A stretch of DNA of 5,027 nt, from contig CALFSF010000236.1 in NCBI GenBank assembly GCA_937917025.1, forward strand, positions 1 to 5,027. Reading direction: 5' to 3'. Shown in pieces: positions 1 through 5,027 of the stretch. Within the stretch, counting starts at the first letter, position 1; every line of letters starts with the position of its first letter. The position numbers and the translations under genes are program-made. The stretch comes from an uncultured Paraburkholderia sp. Lineage in GTDB: Bacteria > Pseudomonadota > Gammaproteobacteria > Burkholderiales > Burkholderiaceae. Below the pieces are notes generated by a model. The model saw only the letters and a program-made list of their open reading frames with translations. It was not told the DNA's origin and did not search any database.

Positions 1-25
1 GAACGCGCGAGCCGTGATGAAACGT

Positions 26-45
26 CGCCCCGGTGTGGAGGGGCG
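26..45 (+). terminator. possible GC hairpin terminator of an upstream gene
   Basis: CGCCCC at 26-31 is perfectly complementary to GGGGCG at 40-45, with an 8-base loop. It lies 8 bases after a possible stop codon at 15-17. No real T-run follows (the next bases are CCAGGTATC), so it does not meet the standard for an intrinsic terminator. It could instead be a leader structure or chance in GC-rich DNA. Confidence 0.2.
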
Positions 46-74
46 CCAGGTATCATGTGCGTTTCCAGATTTCC

Positions 75-145
75 GCGCATTTGCAGTGATCAATACCATG
101 ACGTCGAGGCCGCCCGTCCCTCACAAAATGCGCCGACAAATGCGC
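75..145. promoter_or_regulatory. candidate operator cluster: three CAAATGCGC-type motifs
   Basis: GCGCATTTG at 75-83 is the exact reverse complement of CAAATGCGC at 137-145. A one-base-longer copy, CAAAATGCGC, sits at 124-133 in the same direction as the 137-145 copy. The two direct copies start 13 bases apart and the inverted copy lies about 50 bases upstream. All are in the non-coding leader of the dehydratase gene, where a sugar-acid-responsive regulator would be expected to bind. No regulator gene is in the window and I do not recognise the motif as a known operator, so function is inferred only from repetition and place. Confidence 0.3.
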
Positions 146-241
146 TTATGCAGGAACCCGACCGGTGATGTCGACAACGGCACTTATGCGCTCGGCGCTC
201 GTGCCGCGTAGCACGCAAACGGTTCAACCATCCCCATGACA

Positions 242-247
242 GAGAGG
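242..247 (+). promoter_or_regulatory. ribosome binding site of the pentonate dehydratase
   Basis: GAGAGG lies 8 bases before the ATG at 256. It is a reasonable Shine-Dalgarno match and supports that start over any later in-frame ATG. Confidence 0.7.
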
Positions 248-255
248 TAAACAAC

Positions 256-2040
256 ATGTCCGCATCCACACCTCGCCGGCTGAGAAGCCAGGAATGGTTC
301 GACGACCCGTCGCACGCGGATATGACGGCGCTCTACGTCGAGCGTTTCATGAACTACGGCCTGACGCGCGAAGAGCTTCAGTCGGGCCGTCCGGTCATCG
401 GCATCGCGCAGACGGGCAGCGACCTCGCGCCTTGCAACCGGCACCACATCGAGCTCGCCGAACGTACAAAAGCAGGCATTCGCGACGCGGGCGGTATTCC
501 GATGGAATTTCCGGTTCACCCGCTCGCCGAGCAGAGCCGCCGGCCGACCGCCGCGCTCGACCGCAATCTCGCGTATCTCGGACTGGTCGAAATCCTGCAC
601 GGCTTTCCGCTCGATGGCGTCGTGTTGACCACGGGCTGTGACAAGACCACGCCAGCCTGTCTGATGGCCGCGGCCACCGTCGACATGCCCGCCATCGTTC
701 TGTCGGGCGGCCCGATGCTCGACGGCTGGCACGACGGCAAGCGCGTGGGTTCGGGAACTGTCATCTGGCATGCCCGCAATCTGCTTGCCACCGGCGAAAT
801 CGACTACGAAGGTTTCATGCAGCTGACGACTGCGTCGTCGCCCTCGATCGGCCACTGCAACACGATGGGCACGGCGCTCTCGATGAACAGTCTGGCCGAG
901 GCGCTCGGCATGTCGCTGCCCGGCTGCGCGAGCATTCCCGCGGCGTATCGGGAACGCGGCCAGATGGCTTACGCCACGGGCAAGCGCATCGTCGACCTCG
1001 TGCGCGAAGACGTGCGCCCGTCGCACATCATGACGAAGGCGGCGTTCGAAAACGCCATCGTGGTGGCCTCCGCGCTGGGTGCGTCGAGCAACTGCCCGCC
1101 CCATCTGATTGCGATTGCACGGCACATGGGCGTCGAGTTGAGTCTTGACGACTGGCAGCGCGTGGGCGAACAGGTTCCGCTGATCGTGAACTGCATGCCC
1201 GCGGGCGAATATCTTGGCGAGAGTTTTCACCGCGCGGGTGGTGTGCCCGCCGTCCTGCACGAGCTGATCCAGGCACGACTCGTACACGGTGAATGTCTGA
1301 CCGTGTCGGGCCGTACCATCGGCGAGATCGCAGCGGATGCGCCGCCTGCGGATCGCGACGTCATCAAGACCACTGAAGATCCGCTCAAACACGGCGCGGG
1401 CTTCATCGTGCTGTCGGGCAATTTCTTCGACAGCGCGATCATGAAGATGTCGGTGGTCGGCGATGCTTTCCGGCAGACCTATCTGAGCGAGCCCGGTGCG
1501 GAAAATACCTTTGAGGCGCGGGCCATCGTCTTTGATGGTCCTGAGGACTATCACGCGCGCATCAACGATCCGTCGCTTGCGATCGATCAGCATTGTATTC
1601 TGGTGATTCGCGGCGCAGGTACCGTGGGCTATCCGGGGAGTGCCGAGGTGGTGAACATGGCGCCGCCGGCAGAACTCGTGCGTCAGGGCATTACGTCCTT
1701 GCCGACGCTCGGTGACGGACGGCAAAGCGGTACCTCCGCGAGCCCGTCGATTCTCAACATGTCGCCCGAGGCGGCGGTTGGCGGTGGACTGTCGCTGTTG
1801 CGCACGAACGACCGCATTCGCGTGGATCTGAATTCACGCAGCGTGAACGTGCTGGTCGACGAGGACGAACTCGCGCGACGCCGTGAGACGGCTACCTTCA
1901 CGATTCCGCCGGCACAGACGCCCTGGCAGGAGTTGTACCGCCAGACGGTCGGCCAGCTTTCGACCGGCGGCTGTCTGGAGCCCGCGACGCTCTATCTCAA
2001 GGTGATTGCCGAGCGTGGCAACCCGAGGCATTCGCACTGA
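256..2040 (+). CDS. xylD: IlvD/Edd-family pentonate dehydratase (D-xylonate or L-arabinonate dehydratase)
   Basis: Predicted cytoplasmic Fe-S, Mg2+-dependent dehydratase that removes water from a sugar acid, probably D-xylonate or L-arabinonate, to give the 2-keto-3-deoxy acid. The 594 residues match the usual length of pentonate dehydratases. Three cysteines placed like the [2Fe-2S] ligands of the Caulobacter and Rhizobium enzymes are visible: C60 in SDLAPC, C128 in TGCDKTTPAC, and C201 in GHCNTMG. D129 and K130 (the lysine carbamylated in the family), E92 and E464 fit the Mg2+ site. S491 in GRQSGTS fits the catalytic serine. The N-terminal domain covers about residues 45-380 and the C-terminal beta-barrel domain the rest. 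The start is backed by GAGAGG 8 bases upstream. It is followed 85 bases later by an FAH-fold dehydratase acting on its likely product, which argues for a pentonate and against dihydroxyacid dehydratase or 6-phosphogluconate dehydratase. Family assignment is firm; xylonate versus arabinonate, or another sugar acid, cannot be settled from sequence alone. Confidence 0.9.
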   Translation: MSASTPRRLRSQEWFDDPSHADMTALYVERFMNYGLTREELQSGRPVIGIAQTGSDLAPCNRHHIELAERTKAGIRDAGGIPMEFPVHPLAEQSRRPTAALDRNLAYLGLVEILHGFPLDGVVLTTGCDKTTPACLMAAATVDMPAIVLSGGPMLDGWHDGKRVGSGTVIWHARNLLATGEIDYEGFMQLTTASSPSIGHCNTMGTALSMNSLAEALGMSLPGCASIPAAYRERGQMAYATGKRIVDLVREDVRPSHIMTKAAFENAIVVASALGASSNCPPHLIAIARHMGVELSLDDWQRVGEQVPLIVNCMPAGEYLGESFHRAGGVPAVLHELIQARLVHGECLTVSGRTIGEIAADAPPADRDVIKTTEDPLKHGAGFIVLSGNFFDSAIMKMSVVGDAFRQTYLSEPGAENTFEARAIVFDGPEDYHARINDPSLAIDQHCILVIRGAGTVGYPGSAEVVNMAPPAELVRQGITSLPTLGDGRQSGTSASPSILNMSPEAAVGGGLSLLRTNDRIRVDLNSRSVNVLVDEDELARRRETATFTIPPAQTPWQELYRQTVGQLSTGGCLEPATLYLKVIAERGNPRHSH

Positions 2041-2053
2041 CGTGCCGGTTGCA

Positions 2054-2088
2054 GGACCGGGTTCCATGTGTCACATCGAACCCGGTTC
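2054..2088 (+). repeat. 35-base imperfect palindrome between the two dehydratase genes
   Basis: An outer arm at 2054-2064 (GGACCGGGTTC) pairs with 2078-2088 (GAACCCGGTTC): ten Watson-Crick pairs plus one G-T wobble. After a single C/C mismatch (2065/2077), an inner arm ATGTG (2066-2070) pairs with CACAT (2072-2076) around one central T. The RNA would form a long hairpin just after the dehydratase stop codon. No T-run follows, so it is not a standard intrinsic terminator. It could act as an mRNA-stability or processing hairpin, as a partial attenuator tuning the downstream gene, or as a dimeric repressor's binding site in the DNA. The symmetry is seen directly; the role is unknown. Confidence 0.65.
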
Positions 2089-2125
2089 CACTGGTCTTTC
2101 AACCCTTCCGAAAATATCCATTCCC

Positions 2126-3313
2126 ATGTCCACAACTTCCCAACCCGGTTTCCTCCCGGACGACATCGACCAGGCGCTGCTCGTGGGGCGCGTATGGCGC
2201 AAGACGGATCAGCATGAAGGCCCGTGCGTGGTCGTCGTGCGTCGTGGCGAGGTGTTCGACATCACCGCGACCGTGCCAACGACTGCTGACCTCTTTGATC
2301 GGGAGAACCCCGCACAGGTCGCGCGTGCAGCGACGGGCGTCCCGCTTGGCGCGGTGGCCGAACTCATCGCTTCCAACCTTCCTGGCATGGCCGGGCCGTC
2401 CGTGCGGCTGCTCGCGCCGTGTGACGTTCAGGCCATCAAGGCGTGCGGCGTCACGTTCGCCGTGAGTTTGATCGAGCGCGTCATCGAGGAACAGGCGGGT
2501 GGCGATCCGGCGAAGGCGAAGGCAGTCCGCGAGACCATCGCTTCGATGATCGGCTCGGACCTCTCGAAAATCGAGCCGGGCTCGGACGCCGCCATGAAGC
2601 TGAAGGCCGAACTGGAGCGGCGCGGCGCGTGGTCGCAATACATGGAAGTGGGCATCGGCCCCGATGCGGAAGTGTTCTCGAAGTCGCAACCCATGTCGGC
2701 GGTCGGTTTCGGGGCCGATGTGGGACTGCTCGCTGCTTCGACCTGGAACAATCCGGAGCCGGAAATCGTACTGGCGGTGAATAGCCGGGGCGGCATCGTG
2801 GGCGCGACGCTCGGCAACGACGTCAACCTGCGCGATATCGAAGGCCGCTCGGCGCTTTTGCTGGGTAAGTGCAAGGACAACAACGGCTCATGCGCGATCG
2901 GCCCGTTCGTGCGCCTCTTTGACGAAACCTTCTCGCTCGATTCGGTGCGCGCGGCAAGTGTCGCGCTGCGGGTGGAAGGCGTCGACGACCGCTTTGTGCT
3001 CGAGGGCGTGAGCCACATGAGCGAAATCAGCCGCGATCCGGCGAACCTCGTTGAGCAGACGTGGGGACGGCATCACCAGTATCCGGACGGTTTCATGCTG
3101 TTCCTTGGCACCATGTTCTCGCCGATCAAGGATCGTGACGCACCCGGTGCAGGGTTCACGCATCACCTGGGGGACGTGGTGACGATTTCGACGCCGCAAC
3201 TGGGCGCGCTGGTTAACACGGTTCGCCTGAGCACGGAAATCGAACCGTGGACGTTCGGCGTGCGCGCGCTGTACCGGAATCTGGCTGCACGCGGCCTGCT
3301 TGGCGCCGCCTGA
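2126..3313 (+). CDS. xylX: FAH-family 2-keto-3-deoxypentonate dehydratase (XylX-like)
   Basis: Predicted cytoplasmic enzyme of the fumarylacetoacetate hydrolase superfamily. Its XylX-like branch dehydrates 2-keto-3-deoxy-D-xylonate (or the L-arabinonate equivalent) to alpha-ketoglutarate semialdehyde. From the ATG at 2126 the protein has 395 residues, about the usual size for this branch and larger than plain FAH hydrolases. The metal-site signature is present: E211 and E213 in NNPEPEIVLAV and D232 in LGNDVNLRD, followed by EGRSALLLGKCKDNN and SCAIGPF. The C-terminal motif GFTHHLGDVVTIS (343-355) is typical of the fold. The frame stays open back to 2006, inside the upstream gene, with another ATG at 2066, which has AGGA 9 bases before it. 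I prefer 2126 because the 40 extra residues look non-conserved and translate the palindrome, although 2126 has no clear Shine-Dalgarno. The gene follows the pentonate dehydratase by 85 bases, consistent with one transcript and consecutive reactions. Family is confident; the exact substrate is inferred. Confidence 0.85.
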   Translation: MSTTSQPGFLPDDIDQALLVGRVWRKTDQHEGPCVVVVRRGEVFDITATVPTTADLFDRENPAQVARAATGVPLGAVAELIASNLPGMAGPSVRLLAPCDVQAIKACGVTFAVSLIERVIEEQAGGDPAKAKAVRETIASMIGSDLSKIEPGSDAAMKLKAELERRGAWSQYMEVGIGPDAEVFSKSQPMSAVGFGADVGLLAASTWNNPEPEIVLAVNSRGGIVGATLGNDVNLRDIEGRSALLLGKCKDNNGSCAIGPFVRLFDETFSLDSVRAASVALRVEGVDDRFVLEGVSHMSEISRDPANLVEQTWGRHHQYPDGFMLFLGTMFSPIKDRDAPGAGFTHHLGDVVTISTPQLGALVNTVRLSTEIEPWTFGVRALYRNLAARGLLGAA

Positions 3314-3325
3314 GCGGCCAGTGCT

Positions 3326-3363
3326 AAAAAAACTCGCGATCGCGGCAGATGGCGATCGCGAGT
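3326..3363 (-). terminator. intrinsic terminator of the DUF4148 gene
   Basis: ACTCGCGATCGC (3332-3343) and GCGATCGCGAGT (3352-3363) form a perfect 12-base stem with an 8-base loop. A run of seven A at 3326-3332 becomes a U-run directly after the hairpin when read on the - strand. This is a textbook Rho-independent terminator for the leftward DUF4148 transcript, 80 bases past its stop. The + strand side has no T-run after the stem, so it would end rightward transcription from the dehydratase pair poorly, although it starts only 12 bases after that stop codon. Confidence 0.88.
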
Positions 3364-3443
3364 CAGTGATCCAAGGCGGCCGGCCGCAGCGAGCGCACCC
3401 GCGCCGCCAAAAACAGCTTGTTGGACCGACGAAGCTTACGGGG

Positions 3444-3698
3444 CTACTCGTGTTGCGACGAACCGTTGGCGACGCCGCCCACAGCGCTGTTCTGCGCGGC
3501 AACACGCGCTTCGGCAGCCTGGATGTTCGCCGGATATTCATTCGGGTCCGAGCGAACCGGGTTGTAGCCCGCCTTTTCGATTTGAACCAGTTGTGCGCGC
3601 ACTTCCGCACGGGTCAACGGTTGGTTCGACTGGGCGAAAACGGCAACCGGCGCCGCAAGGGTGGCGGCAACAACGACAGCGTGAATGAGCGACTTCAT
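3444..3698 (-). CDS. small secreted DUF4148-domain protein
   Basis: Encodes an 84-residue protein of unknown function. Residues 1-22 are a clear signal peptide: MK start, hydrophobic stretch AVVVAATLAAPVAV, and a cleavage site after VFA (A22/Q23). The mature part carries the DUF4148 pattern LTRAEVRAQLVQIEKAGYNP (28-47), then a DPNEYPANIQAAEARVAAQN segment (51-70), and a low-complexity polar tail. The family is abundant in Burkholderiales, usually as many small periplasmic or exported paralogues with no known activity. A longer frame opens at 3737, but the ATG at 3698 is chosen because GGAGG lies 8 bases upstream and it places the signal peptide at the N-terminus. It has its own promoter and terminator and converges on the dehydratase pair, so it is probably a single-gene unit unrelated to either flanking pathway. 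Confidence 0.88.
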   Translation of the reverse strand: MKSLIHAVVVAATLAAPVAVFAQSNQPLTRAEVRAQLVQIEKAGYNPVRSDPNEYPANIQAAEARVAAQNSAVGGVANGSSQHE

Positions 3699-3706
3699 GA
3701 TCACTA

Positions 3707-3711
3707 CCTCC
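3707..3711 (-). promoter_or_regulatory. strong ribosome binding site of the DUF4148 gene
   Basis: Reads GGAGG on the - strand, 8 bases before the ATG at 3698. It decides the start against the upstream in-frame ATG at 3737, which lacks such a site. Confidence 0.85.
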
Positions 3712-3731
3712 AGAGATTTTGTCTTATTGGA

Positions 3732-3753
3732 CTGCAAACATCTTTATTTGCAG
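3732..3753 (-). promoter_or_regulatory. 5'-leader hairpin of the DUF4148 mRNA
   Basis: CTGCAAA (3732-3738) and TTTGCAG (3747-3753) form a perfect 7-base stem with an 8-base loop. It lies between the predicted -10 box (3764-3769) and the ribosome binding site (3707-3711), so it would sit within a few bases of the transcript's 5' end. Such hairpins can protect mRNA from 5'-end-dependent decay; alternatively the DNA palindrome may be a protein site near the promoter. The role is inferred. Confidence 0.4.
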
Positions 3754-3763
3754 CAGTGAGGAC

Positions 3764-3792
3764 AGTGTAGGAGGCGGTTGGATCAGGGTAAA
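3764..3792 (-). promoter_or_regulatory. predicted sigma70-type promoter of the DUF4148 gene
   Basis: On the - strand a TTTACC box (3792-3787; 4 of 6 matches to TTGACA) is followed after exactly 17 bases by TACACT (3769-3764; 4 of 6 matches to TATAAT). Transcription would start near 3757, giving a leader of about 60 bases before the ATG at 3698. It is placed in the 164-base gap after the creatininase gene, supporting separate transcription of the DUF4148 gene. Confidence 0.5.
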
Positions 3793-3862
3793 TACCTAAT
3801 CTTGAATTCACTGTTCCTAAAAACAGGACAATCCGCGTCATCAGACTTGCCTGCGATCACCT

Positions 3863-4672
3863 TCAACCGACGACCTGCGGCTGCGACACCCCCGCCAGCA
3901 CGCGACCAGACAGTCTGAATTCATGGCGCACGGCCGTCGCGATCCCGTCGATGACATCCTTCACCAGCAGACGCCCCTTCTCGCTGCTCGAATCTTTCGC
4001 TGATGACAGCACGCCGCTCGACGGGACCCAGGCCGTGCGGGCCGGGTACATATCGTAAGGCGGGAATTCAGCGGGCCCGTGCTCCGGGATGCTGTCGAGC
4101 GACACCAGTTGCGGGTAATAGTGGAGCATCATCGACGTCTCGATCACGGCGGCATGTTCGAGCGCAATGCCAGGAAACCCGTCCGGGAAAATCGCATCGA
4201 GCGTTTCCTTGCGACAGAACTCCCAGTGCTCGACACGCATGACTTCCATTCCGCTCCTCTTGCCGATGTCGCGCATCGCAAGTTCGATACCCTCGGTGAC
4301 GAACCACTGGTTTTCAAAATGCCCGACGACGATCACAAGACGCCTGACGCCATGACGATGAAATTCGCGCACCGCGTCACGGATCATTCCGCTTAACGTC
4401 GCGCCGTCGACACTCGTGGTGCCGCAAAAATGCTGACCGCCGCCGCTCCTGGGTTGTGACTTGTAGCCGTATGAAATCGCCGGCGCGACCATGCCCCCCA
4501 CTTCACGGGCGACGTCTTCGCTAATCGCGCTGGCCAGCAACGCATCCGTTCCAAGCGGAAGATGAGGCCCATGCTGTTCCGTCGCGCCGCATGGCAGAAA
4601 TACGACCGATCCGGCTTTTACCCGCTGCTCGTACTCGACCCAGCTGATGTTGTCCATGCGCACGCTGTTCAT
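3863..4672 (-). CDS. creatininase (creatinine amidohydrolase family)
   Basis: A 269-residue cytoplasmic metal-dependent amidohydrolase; creatininases open the creatinine ring to creatine. The protein aligns along its length with my recollection of the Pseudomonas putida creatininase (about 260 residues). Metal ligands are in place: E32 and H34 in CGATEQHGPH, D43 in LGTD, H118 and E120 in VGHFEN. Other family blocks are YGYKSQPRSGGGQHFCGTTSVDGATL-like residues 68-93, H173 and E178 in EHAAVIETSMM, and FPPYDMYP followed by LSSAKDSSSEKG (203-233). W150 is kept, but the lid tryptophan (W174 in P. putida) is I169 here and the tyrosine beside the metal-binding histidine (Y121) is F119. A C-terminal tail of about 15 residues extends past the usual end. 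The ATG is fixed by AGGAG 6 bases upstream and overlaps the permease stop as ATGA, so translation is probably coupled. Creatinine is the best substrate guess; a related cyclic amide is possible. Confidence 0.87.
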   Translation of the reverse strand: MNSVRMDNISWVEYEQRVKAGSVVFLPCGATEQHGPHLPLGTDALLASAISEDVAREVGGMVAPAISYGYKSQPRSGGGQHFCGTTSVDGATLSGMIRDAVREFHRHGVRRLVIVVGHFENQWFVTEGIELAMRDIGKRSGMEVMRVEHWEFCRKETLDAIFPDGFPGIALEHAAVIETSMMLHYYPQLVSLDSIPEHGPAEFPPYDMYPARTAWVPSSGVLSSAKDSSSEKGRLLVKDVIDGIATAVRHEFRLSGRVLAGVSQPQVVG

Positions 4673-5027
4673 GTCGAACTCCTGCTATCGGCGAGCGATA
4701 CCTTGTCCGCGCGGGCGTTGCGTCGCGCGAGATGAAAGAGGTAGTAGCTCCCGCCACCCACGCCGAGCCCCGCGAGCCACGAGAGGTCGATACCGCCCAG
4801 CGCCATCGCGATGGGTCCCTGCATCGACTCGATACTGCCGACCTGAAAGAGCCACGCTGCGATGACACCCAACGCCAGCGCCGCGACGCCGGACCACTTG
4901 ACGTCTCCACATTCACTCACCGAGTGGTGACGGTAAAGCGCACCGACATCGATCCTGCCGCGCCGGACGAGAAAGAAATCGACGAGCACGATGCCGGCCC
5001 ACGGTGCGATCCACACGACGAAAAAGA
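4669..5027 (-). CDS. NCS1-family permease, C-terminal fragment (5' end outside window)
   Basis: Only the last 119 residues or so are in the window; the reading frame enters open at 5027 and ends with TGA at 4671-4669. The segment FFVVWIAPWAGIVLVDFFLVRRGRIDVGALY is characteristic of the late part of nucleobase:cation symporter-1 (NCS1) carriers, the family of cytosine (CodB), allantoin, hydantoin and purine permeases. Three hydrophobic stretches fit the last inner-membrane helices: the first about 20 residues, then GVAALALGVIAAWLFQV, and WLAGLGVGGGSYYLFHLA. They are followed by a positively charged cytoplasmic tail (ARRNARADK), which suggests a cytoplasmic C-terminus. The stop codon overlaps the creatininase start by 4 bases (ATGA), and the creatininase ribosome binding site lies inside its last codons, so the two are co-transcribed. 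The context suggests import of creatinine or a similar small cyclic compound, but the substrate-binding region is not visible. Confidence 0.82.
   Translation of the reverse strand, partial: FFVVWIAPWAGIVLVDFFLVRRGRIDVGALYRHHSVSECGDVKWSGVAALALGVIAAWLFQVGSIESMQGPIAMALGGIDLSWLAGLGVGGGSYYLFHLARRNARADKVSLADSRSST
4679..4683 (-). promoter_or_regulatory. ribosome binding site of the creatininase, inside the permease gene
   Basis: Reads AGGAG on the - strand, 6 bases before the ATG at 4672 and within the last codons of the permease. It fixes the creatininase start at 4672 rather than the next in-frame ATG at 4657. Confidence 0.8.

Larger units (their letters stand above)
1..255. other. intergenic leader upstream of the pentonate dehydratase gene
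   Basis: I see no convincing gene here. A short open frame over roughly 14-211 on the + strand has no ribosome binding site and an unstructured, arginine-rich product, so I do not call it. One frame at the extreme left edge ends in a TGA at 15-17 after codons for T-R-E-P; this could be the tail of an upstream gene, but four codons cannot show it. The stretch holds a GC-rich hairpin (26-45), three copies of a CAAATGCGC-type motif (75-83, 124-133, 137-145) and the ribosome binding site of the next gene. I could not find a -35/-10 pair with good matches and spacing, so the promoter is presumed to lie here but is not located. Confidence 0.6.

Noticed and set aside
14..211. 65-codon + strand open frame in the leader
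   Set aside because: No ribosome binding site, no recognisable domain, arginine-rich composition, and it overlaps the repeated motifs that look regulatory.
184..1725. Long - strand open frame (513 codons) opposite the pentonate dehydratase
   Set aside because: It is antisense to a gene with clear catalytic motifs, is rich in Arg, His and Ala as expected for a high-GC shadow frame, and shows no recognisable domain or ribosome binding site.
3376..3387. 12-base perfect palindrome GCGGCCGGCCGC
   Set aside because: A pure G/C palindrome with no spacer in GC-rich DNA is likely by chance, and no nearby promoter or repeat gives it a role.
2888..3610. 240-codon - strand open frame spanning the end of the XylX-like gene and part of the DUF4148 gene
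   Set aside because: It runs through the convergent intergenic space, the terminator hairpin and parts of two well-supported genes in other frames; the product looks like GC-rich shadow translation.
3300..3770. 156-codon + strand open frame opposite the DUF4148 gene
   Set aside because: It translates the terminator hairpin and lies antisense to a gene with signal peptide, ribosome binding site, promoter and terminator.
3811..3826. Small hairpin CTGTT/AACAG as terminator of the creatininase transcript
   Set aside because: Only five pairs with the T-rich part in the loop rather than after the stem; it does not meet intrinsic terminator criteria.
4521..4916. 131-codon - strand open frame overlapping the creatininase start and permease end
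   Set aside because: It is out of frame with both supported genes and its product is Arg/Ser/Trp-rich with no family features.

Overview
The window looks like chromosomal DNA from a high-GC betaproteobacterium, most likely Burkholderia sensu lato (Burkholderia, Paraburkholderia or Caballeronia). The grounds are GC-rich codon use throughout, a small secreted DUF4148 protein (a family largely found in Burkholderiales), and a pairing of sugar-acid dehydratase genes common in that group. No mobile element, CRISPR array, tRNA or rRNA is visible. Species assignment is inference.

Layout. Positions 1-255 are an intergenic leader with a short GC-rich hairpin and three copies of a CAAATGCGC-type motif. 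On the + strand follow an IlvD/Edd-family pentonate dehydratase (256-2040) and, after an 85-base gap holding a large imperfect palindrome, a fumarylacetoacetate-hydrolase-fold (FAH) 2-keto-3-deoxypentonate dehydratase (best start 2126, to 3313). On the - strand, converging on them, lies a DUF4148 gene (3698-3444) with its own promoter, a 5'-leader hairpin, a strong ribosome binding site, and an intrinsic terminator at 3326-3363. Further upstream on the - strand is a coupled pair: the C-terminal end of an NCS1-type permease (cut by the window edge at 5027, ending 4669) and a creatininase (4672-3863), sharing an ATGA stop/start overlap.

How the genes work together. The + strand pair fits two consecutive dehydrations of the oxidative, non-phosphorylating pentose route (Weimberg pathway): pentonate to 2-keto-3-deoxypentonate, then to alpha-ketoglutarate semialdehyde, which a dehydrogenase encoded elsewhere would oxidise to alpha-ketoglutarate. 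The - strand pair fits uptake of a small cyclic nitrogen compound followed by ring opening, most simply creatinine to creatine, although two pocket residues differ from the studied Pseudomonas creatininase. The DUF4148 gene appears to be an independent unit between them.

Nothing here is clearly a new biological system. The parts least explained by annotation are the palindrome between the two dehydratase genes, the repeated motif upstream of the first one, and the altered creatininase pocket.
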